From NCBI RefSeq assembly GCF_003052265.1, contig NZ_QANS01000003.1, forward strand, positions 620,001 through 684,000: DNA of 64,000 nucleotides, read 5' to 3'. The stretch comes from Stenotrophobium rhamnosiphilum (GTDB lineage: Bacteria; Pseudomonadota; Gammaproteobacteria; Nevskiales; Nevskiaceae). Position 1 is the stretch's first letter, and each line of letters opens with the position of its first letter. The position numbers were made by a program, and so were the translations under genes. Of the stretch, positions 54,634 to 63,299 are shown piece after piece. The notes beneath the pieces were generated by a model. The model was not told the DNA's origin, searched no databases, and was given only the letters and a program-made list of their open reading frames with translations.

Positions 54634-56213
54634 TTGAACTCAGCAAAGGTCGTACAAAAGAACTGCTCGCTATTCATGGTTGGAGCGGCGTGTTTTTGGG
54701 CTTGTTGTTGTATGTGGTGATTCTCACGGGCTCGATTGCGGTCTTCGAGCGTGAAATCAGTCAGTGGTCTGCGCCACTATCGCACCCGACATATCAATTG
54801 CCTGCTACGGGAATGGATGGCGCACTTCGCAAAGCGACTGACGCTGTCGATCCGAAATTCCACGAAGATATTTTCTTCTTCTCGGATGCTGCGGGTCGCA
54901 TTCGCATGTTCCTCCACATGCACGATAAGAAAGATGGCAAGCCTGAAGATCGTGGTGTCGAGTTTGATATCGATCCCAAGACCATGGCCGTTCTTGATCG
55001 GCGCGAAGGTTGGGGCGAAGACATTCAAGAACACAATATGCCGAAGGCACTGGCAGACTTTTTTGTAGAGCTGCATGTCAGTCTGCATTTGCCTGATCCA
55101 TGGGGTTTGTTGCTAACGGGCGTTCTTGGCTTGGCGATGTTGGTTGCAGCGGTGACCGGCTTTCTTGTTCATCGCCATCTGATTCGCGAGTTGTTCACGC
55201 TGCGTCGTAAGAAAGATGTGCTGCTGACGCGTCGTGATGCCCATGTGGTGGCGGGAACGTGGAACCTGCCGTTCTCATTCATCCTTGCATTTACCGGCAG
55301 CTATTTCAGTTTCGCCAGCGCGTTTGCGATTCCTGCAATGGCGATGGTTGCGTTTGGTGGCGATCAGGAAAAGCTGTTTGAAACAGTGATCGGCGCACCG
55401 GCTGTCGAAAACAAAACGCCATCGACGTTTGGCGATATCGACAAGATGATTGCCGATGTTCGTAGTCGTTCTGGTGCAGAGCCGGGCTTTGTCAGCATCG
55501 AGCATTTCGGACGTGCCGATGCGCAGGTCACGATCTCAACGCTGCCGCCAGAAGGCAAGATGGTGGGGCAGACCTATCTTTACAAAGGCGATACCGCAGG
55601 CTTTATTCAACAAAAGCCTGCGCTCGGCGTTGTGCCTTCTTTGGGCAATGATTTGTTCGTGTTGATGGCGCCACTGCATTTCGGAAACTTTGCAGGCTTG
55701 TGGAGCAAGGTCGCGTGGTTTGCGCTCGGCTTTGCCGGTGCCTACGTGACGCTGACGGGCATGTTGTTATGGACCACGCGTCGCGCTGATCAGCCCGGCT
55801 GGGCCAAGCTTGCGCGTGCATCGTACTGGGTGGGTTATGGCTTGCCGCTTGCGTTGGCCGCGGTTCCGCTGGCCCGCTTCATCGCCCCGTTGTTGGATCT
55901 AAATATTCGTAGCACACAAAACTGGACGTTCATCGCTGTTGCCTTGCTCGCCAGTATCGTTGCGCTACTTGTTCGTGATCTACACGCCTTGCGACGCTTG
56001 CTGTTAGGCGGAACGGGCGTTGCCTTGTTGCTAATGCCCTTGCTGCGTTGGCTCAGCGGTGGCCCAAGTTGGGCGATGGCCTTTGATACAGGCCTAACCA
56101 CCGTGATCGCTTTTGATATCACTTTGATTGTTGCTGGCGTGCTCTGCGTGTTGAGTGCGCGCCGCGTTGTGCCGATGGCGACTGCCGCTACTCTGAAGGT
56201 GCAGGCCGCATGA
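54630..56213 (+). CDS. PepSY-associated TM protein (putative ferric-siderophore reductase type)
   Basis: 527 residues. GRTKELLAIHGWSGVFLGLLLYVVILTGSIAVFE is the PepSY_TM opening, two further PepSY repeats lie in the periplasmic parts, and helices cluster at ~140-170, 195-225 and 350-500. Conserved His (IHGW, ELHVSLHLP, APLHFG) may bind heme. Such proteins accompany TonB receptors and are thought to reduce ferric siderophores. Co-translated with both neighbours (ATGA overlaps). Confidence 0.83.
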   Translation: MIELSKGRTKELLAIHGWSGVFLGLLLYVVILTGSIAVFEREISQWSAPLSHPTYQLPATGMDGALRKATDAVDPKFHEDIFFFSDAAGRIRMFLHMHDKKDGKPEDRGVEFDIDPKTMAVLDRREGWGEDIQEHNMPKALADFFVELHVSLHLPDPWGLLLTGVLGLAMLVAAVTGFLVHRHLIRELFTLRRKKDVLLTRRDAHVVAGTWNLPFSFILAFTGSYFSFASAFAIPAMAMVAFGGDQEKLFETVIGAPAVENKTPSTFGDIDKMIADVRSRSGAEPGFVSIEHFGRADAQVTISTLPPEGKMVGQTYLYKGDTAGFIQQKPALGVVPSLGNDLFVLMAPLHFGNFAGLWSKVAWFALGFAGAYVTLTGMLLWTTRRADQPGWAKLARASYWVGYGLPLALAAVPLARFIAPLLDLNIRSTQNWTFIAVALLASIVALLVRDLHALRRLLLGGTGVALLLMPLLRWLSGGPSWAMAFDTGLTTVIAFDITLIVAGVLCVLSARRVVPMATAATLKVQAA

Positions 56214-56512
56214 GTTACACCTCTATCGCTGCTGTGATCGCATTGATCATCAGCTTGTGGCCTTTGTTCTTTTTGGCGCGACACGATCCCAAGCGCTTGC
56301 GCACGATTCGTCAGCATCACCTCAAGCCGCATGTTCGACGCACTCGGCAGTTTTATGGTGCGATTGTTTTGTTGCCCGGCATTGTTTTGATTGCTCGTGG
56401 TGACTGGCCGGCATTCTTGATCTGGATGGGCGCGCTTATCGCAATTGGTTGGTTGCTCGTGCAAGTGCTGGCGTTCAAAGCGAATCAGCTTCCAATTAAA
56501 AAACCCCGCTAG
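56210..56512 (+). CDS. Small membrane protein, end of the iron-uptake operon
   Basis: 100 residues with three hydrophobic segments (about 5-24, 47-62 and 67-87), a basic loop (RHDPKRLRTIRQHHLKPHVRR) and a short basic tail ending IKKPR. Overlaps the PepSY gene by 4 bp. Its last codons and stop lie inside the terminator stem at 56499-56524. No function known. Confidence 0.7.
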   Translation: MSYTSIAAVIALIISLWPLFFLARHDPKRLRTIRQHHLKPHVRRTRQFYGAIVLLPGIVLIARGDWPAFLIWMGALIAIGWLLVQVLAFKANQLPIKKPR

Positions 56513-56524
56513 TGCGGGGTTTTT
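56499..56524. terminator. Bidirectional terminator overlapping a stop codon
   Basis: AAAAACCCCGC-TAGT-GCGGGGTTTTT; the TAG in the loop is the stop of the preceding gene. A-run and T-run make it usable from both sides, here for the convergent desaturase gene. Confidence 0.9.
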
Positions 56525-56537
56525 ATTGAAGCAAGAA

Positions 56538-57644
56538 TTAAATTGCGGGTGAAGTGTTTGCAGTTACTTCAACCGGCGTCGCATGCCAACGATTAGCGCG
56601 AGCAATGCTTGGCAGATCGTTAAAGCGAACACCCATCTCGCGCATCACCTTATGCGCAACCGGCGCAGTCAGTTGGCGAATGTAGAACGGTTCTTTCACA
56701 ACGAAGTGATGAATCGCATGCGTGCTGCCGAAGTTGAAGCAGAACAGTTGGAACGGCCACATCAGCGGCGTGTTCAACACCTGGCACTGTTGCATCACGT
56801 TCTTGTCTTCGATGTCGCCGTAGTAGTGCATATTGCTGCTGACGAAATGCAGGCAGAACATGCGCAGCGCGTTAGGTGCCAGCCAAGTCACGGCGAGGAA
56901 ATTCACTACCGCCATTGTCGGCGCAACAAAGCTCCACCATGGAATTGCGTGGCCCATTGCAGCCGCGCCCCAATTCACAGCGTGATAAATCAGAAAGCCG
57001 TGCCACAGCGTGTAATAGATGCGACCGAGTGGCAGATAGCCAAGCAGCTGTTCGCGACCCAGTGCGATGGCTTCAGCGTGCGACTTCGGGTTCTGCGCTT
57101 TGATGAAGCGGCGTGCGAGCTTGGCCATTTCCAACGGACGCAGCCAGATCGACAGCATCTGGTCGCTCATCATCAGCACACGCTTGATGCCCCAAGCATG
57201 ACCATTGGTGATGCCCTGTTCTTCAAGATCGGTGCGCGTGCCGGAATGTTTGTGGTGATGCAGATGCATGCGGCGACGCGTCCATGGGCTGATCGTGCTC
57301 GGGCGGGCCAACCACACCAGCGCCATCATCACGTTATGCGCCCAAGGCTTGTTGCGGAAATACATCAGGTGAATCAGATCGTGTTCCAGCTCGTGCGTGA
57401 ACGATGCAAAGATCGCCACCACCGGTACGCAGACATACCAAGCGATCAGGTCGAAGTAATACAGCGTGCCCATCGCGATCATGCCGAGCAGGGAGCCCGC
57501 AAGAATCAGCGCGCCGATCAGGTTCTGCTTCAGCAGAATCGGATGCTGCTGGCGCAGTCTGGCGCCTTCTTGCAGCACCACGGCCTTAATGTGTTCGGTT
57601 TTCTGCGCGTCCGTCATCGCCGCGCTTGCCAATGTAGCGTTCAT
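56538..57644 (-). CDS. Membrane fatty-acid desaturase/hydroxylase family protein
   Basis: 368 residues from ATG 57644. Three His boxes typical of di-iron membrane desaturases: HELEHD (84-89), HLHHHKH (127-133) and HAIHHF (309-314), with HYYGDIED as an additional His segment. Four to six helices. It could desaturate or hydroxylate acyl lipids or alkyl chains; AlkB-type monooxygenases share the spacing only partly. Divergent from the next membrane-protein gene. Confidence 0.85.
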   Translation of the reverse strand: MNATLASAAMTDAQKTEHIKAVVLQEGARLRQQHPILLKQNLIGALILAGSLLGMIAMGTLYYFDLIAWYVCVPVVAIFASFTHELEHDLIHLMYFRNKPWAHNVMMALVWLARPSTISPWTRRRMHLHHHKHSGTRTDLEEQGITNGHAWGIKRVLMMSDQMLSIWLRPLEMAKLARRFIKAQNPKSHAEAIALGREQLLGYLPLGRIYYTLWHGFLIYHAVNWGAAAMGHAIPWWSFVAPTMAVVNFLAVTWLAPNALRMFCLHFVSSNMHYYGDIEDKNVMQQCQVLNTPLMWPFQLFCFNFGSTHAIHHFVVKEPFYIRQLTAPVAHKVMREMGVRFNDLPSIARANRWHATPVEVTANTSPAI

Positions 57645-57772
57645 CACGACATCCTTGGTGAACAAAGTAGATGCCGAGCAGTCTAGTGATACCCGCGGCC
57701 CGGCACTTGTCTACAGCCGCCAATCGCTTGGCTGACGACGACCGCTGCAGGCCTGCCCCTTAGGATGGCGTG

Positions 57773-59224
57773 ATGAAACCGTATTTAAAAATTGCCGCGC
57801 TCTGTGCGGGTTTGATCGCGCCGGGACTCGTTTTTGCACACTCCTTCGGCCGACTCTACAACCTGCCGGTGCCGTTCTGGATGTATGCCTATGGCGCAGC
57901 AGCGGCGTTGGCGGTGTCGTTTCTACTGATCGGTTATTTCGTCAGCGTGGGTTCTGCCGTCAGTTCAACGCCATCGCGTGACCTGCGTAACGCAGCTTGG
58001 GTTGTGGCACTGCGTCGCTTCCGACTGATCTCGATACTCAAAGCGGGCAGCTTGCTCGGCTTGCTGATGTGTCTGCTCACCGGCTTCTTCGGCAGCCAAA
58101 ATCCTTATTACAACTTCAGCATGACCTTCTTCTGGATCGTGTTCGTGTTGGGCTTCACCTATCTCACCACCTGCGTCGGCGATCTCTACGCCAGCATCAA
58201 TCCTTGGAAGGTGATGGTCGATGCGTTGAATCGCGTCATCAGCGGGTTCACGCGTGGACGCATCTCGTATCCAGCGGCGCTGAGCCATTGGCCTGCATTG
58301 CTGCTGTACATGGCCTTCATCTATATCGAGCTGTTCGCGCACACCAAGCCATTTTCCTTGGCGGCTATTTTGTCGGCGTACACCGTTCTGAATCTGTTCG
58401 GCGTGTGGCTGATCGGTTCCGCCGCTTGGTTCCGTTACTGCGAATTCTTCAGCGTGTTTCTGGGATTGATCGCCCGCATGGCGCCACTGGATTACGCGCC
58501 GGGCAAGCTGCGTCTGCGTGCACCATTTATCGGTTTGCTGGAAACACGCGCAGAAAGTTACGCGCTGTTGCTGTTCGTATTGTTTGCCTTGTCATCCACC
58601 GCCTTTGATGGTCTGCGTGAGACCCTGCCGTGGGTGAATATTTTCTGGGCGGACAAGTTCAACATCATCACGCCGATACTAGGCAAACCGCCGGTGTATT
58701 TCTACGCCATGCTGCGGCCGATTTATGCGATCTACGAAACGGTTTGTTTGTTGTTGTCGCCGTTTGTGTATCTGGCCGTGTATTTGTTGTTCATCTCGAT
58801 GGCGAAGTGGATTACGCGTAGCTCGCTGACACTGCGTGAACTCGCACTGCGCTTCACGTTCTCGCTGTTGCCGATCGCACTCGTCTACAACATCACGCAC
58901 TACTACACGTTGATCTACACGCAGGGCGTCAAGATCATCAGTATCGCGTCAGATCCATTCGGTTTGGGTTGGAATTTATTCGGCACCGCTCACTTCTTCC
59001 GCGCACCGCTGCTGCCAGACATGGGTTTGATCTGGCACACACAAGTCGGACTGATTGTGTTCGGCCACATCGTCAGCGTGTATCTCGCGCACGTTGAAGC
59101 GCTGCGCACTTTTGAAACGCCGCGCAAAGCGCTGCTGAGTCAGTTGCCGATGTTGGGATTGATGATGTTATTCACGGCAAGCGGCCTGTGGATTCTCGCG
59201 CAGCCCATTACTAGTGGCGGATGA
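57773..59224 (+). CDS. Large multi-spanning membrane protein of unknown function
   Basis: 483 residues from ATG 57773 with TAGGAT upstream. It has a signal-like start (CAGLIAPGLVFAHSFG) and about 11-12 hydrophobic helices. The opening HSFGRLYNLPVPFWMYAYGAA resembles proteins often annotated as 'fenitrothion hydrolase' or hypothetical in other bacteria. I cannot name catalytic residues and would not assign that activity. Conserved-looking motifs are GDLYASINPWKV and ITHYYTLI..QG.KII. Divergent from the desaturase. Confidence 0.7.
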   Translation: MKPYLKIAALCAGLIAPGLVFAHSFGRLYNLPVPFWMYAYGAAAALAVSFLLIGYFVSVGSAVSSTPSRDLRNAAWVVALRRFRLISILKAGSLLGLLMCLLTGFFGSQNPYYNFSMTFFWIVFVLGFTYLTTCVGDLYASINPWKVMVDALNRVISGFTRGRISYPAALSHWPALLLYMAFIYIELFAHTKPFSLAAILSAYTVLNLFGVWLIGSAAWFRYCEFFSVFLGLIARMAPLDYAPGKLRLRAPFIGLLETRAESYALLLFVLFALSSTAFDGLRETLPWVNIFWADKFNIITPILGKPPVYFYAMLRPIYAIYETVCLLLSPFVYLAVYLLFISMAKWITRSSLTLRELALRFTFSLLPIALVYNITHYYTLIYTQGVKIISIASDPFGLGWNLFGTAHFFRAPLLPDMGLIWHTQVGLIVFGHIVSVYLAHVEALRTFETPRKALLSQLPMLGLMMLFTASGLWILAQPITSGG

Positions 59225-59351
59225 GTGCGTAACTGCCAGTGATTATGTGTTGATGTTTTGTCTGACAGAGAGACAGTGGTGATGGCAGGTTTGTGCCAAC
59301 TGCTGACCGTCAACGATGAGAACTCAACGGCAGAAAGCAGGCACTCAGAAC
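59225..59351. other. Gap downstream of the last cassette
   Basis: 127 bp with a short repeated GAACTCA and partial dyads. I looked for an attC ending the 59352-59726 cassette and found no pair of complementary core sites, so the array seems to be truncated here. Confidence 0.4.
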
Positions 59352-59726
59352 TCATGAAAAATCAGATTGGACCTCATATGTCATGCCCTTCCCGTTCCAG
59401 CCTTTCAGAGCCCAATTGGACGACGGAATGAAACAAGGCCACCCGTTTTGAGATAGTAGTTGTGCCACTTGCTGAGCAAGTACCGATGCACTCTCTGCTG
59501 AGATGCTCACCCAGAACCCGTATTGTTCAAGCCCTGGCTCATCTCCATACATGACGTGCATTTCGATGTCTTCGGCTTTTCCAAGAAAGTAGTAACCATC
59601 GACGTAGTGCGAACTCTCTCGCTCTTTATAGTCCGAGATTTGAGCCGCTGAGAATGCGACCGAAGCAAATGCGGAAAGCTCCTGAGACCTCGTGGCTCGC
59701 ACAAAGATATCGGCTTGTTCTTTCAT
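59352..59726 (-). CDS. Cassette-encoded hypothetical protein (124 aa)
   Basis: Soluble, Ser/Ala-rich and acidic; no signal peptide or membrane helix. It reads like a small two-layer domain (DGYYFLGKAEDIEMHVMYGD, YGFWVSIS, WPCFIPSSNWALKGWNGKGMTYEV). I recognise no family. ATG 59726 is 3 bp after the attC core site GTTGGAC; the frame is also open from TTG 59735 inside that site. There is no good Shine-Dalgarno, so expression depends on an upstream promoter in the array. Confidence 0.65.
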   Translation of the reverse strand: MKEQADIFVRATRSQELSAFASVAFSAAQISDYKERESSHYVDGYYFLGKAEDIEMHVMYGDEPGLEQYGFWVSISAESASVLAQQVAQLLSQNGWPCFIPSSNWALKGWNGKGMTYEVQSDFS

Positions 59727-59729
59727 GAG

Positions 59730-59797
59730 GTCCAACGCCTAAATTAACCTGCGGACCCGCCGGAGGCGGGGGCGTCAGGTTGAATGCATTGTTGGGC
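59730..59797 (-). other. attC recombination site (68 bp)
   Basis: On the minus strand the ends are R'' GCCCAAC (59797-59791) and R' GTTGGAC (59736-59730), complementary apart from one G-T type position. Inside, AACCTG pairs with CAGGTT and a central CCCGCC-TCC-GGCGGG hairpin closes the structure. This is the single-strand foldable architecture recognised by integron integrases (R' fits GTTRRRY). Confidence 0.82.
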
Positions 59798-60097
59798 CAA
59801 CGTGGCTACGTATTGATCTACTGCTCTTAACACTGGGCCATTGATTTCCCAGAGTTCATAAACATAGAAAATTAAGCCACATGCTAGCGGCCACAGAAGG
59901 CTCCATACATTCCTAAGCCCTGTGTACCCCCAAAAGTTGGACACAAGTGGGATTGATCCGAGGAGCACGATGAGTACTGCGAAGAACCGAAGGCTTGAGT
60001 GCTTGTTGTAAGTGCGAATCGCCGCCGCAACTATTTTACGTTGTTCTGCCTTCGGCTTTCCCGTAAGCGCAGGATACTGGCCAGCCCTAAAGTACAT
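59744..60097 (-). CDS. Cassette-encoded small membrane protein (117 aa)
   Basis: A basic N-terminal part (KPKAEQRKIVAAAIRTYNKH) is followed by two hydrophobic helices (about 36-53 and 64-82), then an acidic stretch. The last ~11 residues (PDAPASGGSAG) are translated attC sequence, and the TAA stop is inside the site. ATG 60097 begins 2 bp after the upstream attC. No family recognised. Confidence 0.65.
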   Translation of the reverse strand: MYFRAGQYPALTGKPKAEQRKIVAAAIRTYNKHSSLRFFAVLIVLLGSIPLVSNFWGYTGLRNVWSLLWPLACGLIFYVYELWEINGPVLRAVDQYVATLAQQCIQPDAPASGGSAG

Positions 60098-60099
60098 AG

Positions 60100-60152
60100 G
60101 CCCAACTACAATTAGACCGCCTAATGGCGGTAAATAATTGCCGCAATTGGGC
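60100..60152 (-). other. attC recombination site (53 bp)
   Basis: On the minus strand R'' GCCCAAT (60152-60146) and R' GTTGGGC (60106-60100). Inside, CAATTA pairs with TAATTG and ACCGCC with GGCGGT. One core base departs from RYYYAAC. It is shorter than the other site and not homologous to it in the centre, as usual for attC. Confidence 0.7.
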
Positions 60153-60218
60153 GGTTTTTGTCGAGCGGTTCATTCGTAAGGCACTGAATTCGCGTGGGTC
60201 TAAAAGTACTATCGCCGG

Positions 60219-60251
60219 ATTAGACCGCTAAATCAATTTCCGCAGTTGGAC
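60219..60251 (-). other. Possible attC remnant
   Basis: Minus strand GTCCAAC-TGCGG (60251-60240) and later GCGGTCTAAT repeat parts of the neighbouring attC (CCCAATTGCGG, GCGGTCTAAT), but no intact GTTRRRY partner follows; TTTAGAC near 60199 could be a mutated one. A degraded site is likely. Confidence 0.4.
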
Positions 60252-60316
60252 GCTCTAAACCAGACGTTCGCCACCATCGGCAATGGGCTGATAGCTGCCC
60301 CATCCAACATCACTCG

Positions 60317-61813
60317 TTAGTTAGATGGCCAAGCCCCATTGGTAACTCTCACAGCATAGAAGCCACTGTAAGCATCCGAATACCAAATCTCTTTACGCTC
60401 CGGCACAAACGTAGGCTGCGCCATCGCAAAATTACTCTGCACTAGCACCGGCGTGATGCGCGGATATTGTGGTGCGTTGAAGTAAGCGATTTCTTTGGGA
60501 TGATGAACATCGCGGATATCGAATATGCGCAGGCCGGAGAGGATCATCGTGCATGCAGCAATCGTTGGGTTCACGCTGCTGGATACGTTGCAGTAATGTC
60601 CGGCATAACCCTGGCCAATGAAACTCGCGCCGGGATCGTTGGCGATAGCGCCAAAGTTTTCCGGGTTGTGAACTTCAAGGCGTAGATTGGAAACGACCTT
60701 GGGCTTTGTTTCGTCGCCGATGTCGATAATGCGCGCGGCGCCGACATTGCCAGCAGAGCCGGGCAAGCCAGTGGCGGGGATGCCACCGCGAGCGAATTCG
60801 TCGATCTCTAATAAATATGGACGACCATTCTTGCTGAATGGAATCGCATTCTGTGGAATCGACATCGCCGGCCAATTGAGTCGAGACACTTCACGCACTT
60901 GCGGATTCGGTTTGCGCGCTTGAATCTCAGAGACGTCGAGGATGATCAGTCCGCGATCATGATTCGGATCCGGCACGTCGCAGCTCAATGCATAAGCGCA
61001 GGCCGCGCCGGGAATGCCAACTGCTGCGAGGTATGCGCGATTGCCATCAGCGCTCAGCGTTAGGCCGTGCGATGCGTAAGGCAAGATGGCCAGTATCTTT
61101 GGATTTGAGAGATCGGCGATATCAATCGCTGTGAGCGTTGGTGTGCCGGGCGATGCGGAGTAGAAGGTTTTGCCATCGGGTGACATGCCGCTTTCATGGC
61201 CGAGCACGCCGGTCAGCGTCGTCGATTTCCAAACTGGATGACGACAGTCTTGCGAGATGTCGTAGAGATCAACCAAGCCGGGACCAAAAGCAGGATTGCC
61301 GAGCACCGCAGCCAGCACGCCACGTTTCTCATTCACCACCAGTGATTCATGCGGAGACAACATCGCGGGTGTGTTGAGCGATGTGGTGAGCACAGGATTT
61401 TTTGGGTCGCTCATGTCGAGCACATTCACGCCGGAGGTTTCGTCGAGAATGTTGGCGGGATAAATAAACGTGCTGTCGTAGTACGCGCAATCGTGACCTG
61501 AGGCATCGACATAACGCACGACTTTGAATCCACCGACCGAACCCAGTGCGTTGGGCGTGATGTGCGAGCCAACCAATTCTGTGTTGCAAGTAAAGCCCAG
61601 CGCGGCAAGACCATTGTCTTGATCTGCTTTGCTCACGCGGCCTTGAAGGCCCGTCTCAGGCCGCGAACCGGTGCCGCACTTTGCTTTCGGCGTTGCCGCT
61701 AGCGATACGAGGCCGCCGTTATTTGTCGTGTCTGTAGAGCTGCTGCGCGAACACGCATTGATGCCTGCGAGCGTGGCGATGGCAATGACAGAACCAGCAA
61801 GCAAACGGATCAT
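60317..61813 (-). CDS. LVIVD-repeat-type lipoprotein (copy 1)
   Basis: 498 residues from ATG 61813 with GGAG 7 bp upstream. Lipoprotein signal with Cys in LAGINAC. The body is a beta-propeller-like series of blades ending in motifs of the type NVLDMSDPKNPVLTTSL, TAIDIADLSNPKILAILP, RIFDIRDVHHPKEIAYF, i.e. LVIVD-like repeats. Fixed landmarks shared with its neighbour: CGTGSRPETGLQGRVS, HDCAYYDS, LSPHESL, GHESG, GHYCNV and a C-terminal ERKEIWYSDAYSGFYAVRVTNG. Function unknown; surface exposed by inference. Confidence 0.75.
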   Translation of the reverse strand: MIRLLAGSVIAIATLAGINACSRSSSTDTTNNGGLVSLAATPKAKCGTGSRPETGLQGRVSKADQDNGLAALGFTCNTELVGSHITPNALGSVGGFKVVRYVDASGHDCAYYDSTFIYPANILDETSGVNVLDMSDPKNPVLTTSLNTPAMLSPHESLVVNEKRGVLAAVLGNPAFGPGLVDLYDISQDCRHPVWKSTTLTGVLGHESGMSPDGKTFYSASPGTPTLTAIDIADLSNPKILAILPYASHGLTLSADGNRAYLAAVGIPGAACAYALSCDVPDPNHDRGLIILDVSEIQARKPNPQVREVSRLNWPAMSIPQNAIPFSKNGRPYLLEIDEFARGGIPATGLPGSAGNVGAARIIDIGDETKPKVVSNLRLEVHNPENFGAIANDPGASFIGQGYAGHYCNVSSSVNPTIAACTMILSGLRIFDIRDVHHPKEIAYFNAPQYPRITPVLVQSNFAMAQPTFVPERKEIWYSDAYSGFYAVRVTNGAWPSN

Positions 61814-61865
61814 AAGCAACTCCTTATCGCACGAAATATTTTACGGGCGCGTTATTTTTACGCGC

Positions 61866-63299
61866 TTATTTCCAAACACCATTCGTAACGCGAATCACGT
61901 AGAAGCCGCTGTAGCCATCGCTGTACCAAATCTCTTTACGCTCTGGCACAAACGATGGACTCGACATCGCCCAGTTGCTGGCCTCGAACACTGGCGTGAT
62001 GCGTGGGTACACCGGCGCATTGTAGTAAGCGATTTCTTTCGGGTTATGCGGATCGCGAATATCGAATATGCGCAGACCAGAGATGATCATGCTGCAAGCA
62101 ACAATTGTGGGATTCACGCGCGTCGGCACATTGCAGTAGTGACCGCCGTAACCTTGTACTGGAACACCAGCGCCCGGATCCCCATCGCGTGCGGCTTTGT
62201 TCTCTGGCTGATGAACTTCCAAACGCAGATTGGAAATAACCTTGGGATTCTTTTCGTCCCCAATATCAATGATGCGACCCGCGCCGATCTTGCCTGCGCC
62301 GCCGCCTGCGGTGGAGTCGGTGTATTCATCAATCTCCACCACATAAGGATGGCCCTTGATGGTGATGGGAATTGCGTTCTGCGGAATGCTCATCGAGTCC
62401 CACTTGATGCGTGAGATTTCGCGCAGCTCTGGGTTGGCTTTGCGTGACTGAATATCAGAGCTATCGAGAATGATCATGCCCGCGCCGCCGCCCGCAGCAA
62501 CATAAGCGCGATTGCCGTCAGCGCCGATGGTGAGACCGTGAGACATGATTGGCGCAATGAGCAAAGGCACTGGGAACGAGAGATTCGAAATATCAATCGC
62601 CGTCAGCGTTGGTGTGCCGGGCGATGCGGAGTAAAAAGTATTGCCGTCAGGCGAGATGCCGCTTTCGTGGCCGAGTACGCCAGTGAGCGAAGACGATTTG
62701 AAAATGGGATGGCGGCAATCTGCTGAGATGTCGTAGATGTCCACCACGCCTGGACCGAAGGCCGGGTTGCCCAGCACCGCAGCGAGCACGCCACGTTGAT
62801 GGCTGACGATGACGGATTCATGTGGCGACAACATTGCCGGCGTGACGAGCTGCGCCGTGAGCACAGGATTGGTCGGGTCCGTCATGTCGAGGACGTTCAC
62901 GCCGCCCTGCAAGTCAATCAGGTTGGTGGGGAACAGCAGCGTTGAGTCGTAATAAGCGCAGTCGTGACCCGCTGCGTCGGTGTAGCGCTCAACCTTAAAG
63001 CCGCCGACCGTACCCACTGCATTTGGAACGGTGTATGAACCGACGAGTTCGGTGTTGCAGGTATAGCCCTCTGCAGCGCGACCGCTTTCGTGTTCTGCAC
63101 GGCTCACACGTCCTTGTATGCCTGTTTCAGGGTTTGAGCCTGGGCCGCACTTTGCTTGCGGCGGTGGCAGTGGCGGGAGCTTGCTGATGTCTTCCGAGGT
63201 CGAGCCGGTTGGTGAGCTGCTTCTTGAGCAAGCGCTAAGGCTTGCCACGGCAGAGAGACTGACTGCGGCCAACAGAATGAGACGGTTCATGGTGTGCAT
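61866..63299 (-). CDS. LVIVD-repeat-type lipoprotein (copy 2)
   Basis: 477 residues, alignable with the preceding copy over its whole length and with the same landmarks (CGPGSNPETGIQGRVS, HDCAYYDS, SPHESVI, GHESG, GHYCNV, ERKEIWYSDGYSGFYVIRVTNG). Lipobox at LSAC. A loop in copy 1 with an extra Cys pair (GAACAYALSCDVPDPNHD) is missing here. ATG 63299 or ATG 63290 (MNRLILLAAV) may start the protein. The two lie 52 bp apart in the same direction and are probably cotranscribed, copy 2 first. Confidence 0.75.
   Translation of the reverse strand: MHTMNRLILLAAVSLSAVASLSACSRSSSPTGSTSEDISKLPPLPPPQAKCGPGSNPETGIQGRVSRAEHESGRAAEGYTCNTELVGSYTVPNAVGTVGGFKVERYTDAAGHDCAYYDSTLLFPTNLIDLQGGVNVLDMTDPTNPVLTAQLVTPAMLSPHESVIVSHQRGVLAAVLGNPAFGPGVVDIYDISADCRHPIFKSSSLTGVLGHESGISPDGNTFYSASPGTPTLTAIDISNLSFPVPLLIAPIMSHGLTIGADGNRAYVAAGGGAGMIILDSSDIQSRKANPELREISRIKWDSMSIPQNAIPITIKGHPYVVEIDEYTDSTAGGGAGKIGAGRIIDIGDEKNPKVISNLRLEVHQPENKAARDGDPGAGVPVQGYGGHYCNVPTRVNPTIVACSMIISGLRIFDIRDPHNPKEIAYYNAPVYPRITPVFEASNWAMSSPSFVPERKEIWYSDGYSGFYVIRVTNGVWK

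Larger units (their letters stand above)
59352..60152 (-). mobile_element. Integron gene-cassette array without integrase (CALIN-like)
   Basis: On the minus strand: attC (60152-60100), an ORF (60097-59744), attC (59797-59730) and an ORF (59726-59352). Each start codon follows the attC core site by 2-3 bp, and the first ORF ends inside its attC, as in integron cassettes. No intI gene or attI is present in the window. The chromosomal flanks are a membrane-protein gene and an LVIVD lipoprotein gene. Confidence 0.75.

Noticed and set aside
56583-57686. A 367-codon plus-strand ORF over the desaturase gene
   Set aside because: It mirrors the three-His-box desaturase on the other strand; composition (Arg/His/Gln-rich) is typical of antisense shadows.
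59225-59351. A third complete attC closing the last cassette
   Set aside because: GTCCAAT occurs near the ORF end, but no complementary GTTRRRY partner at attC distance was found.
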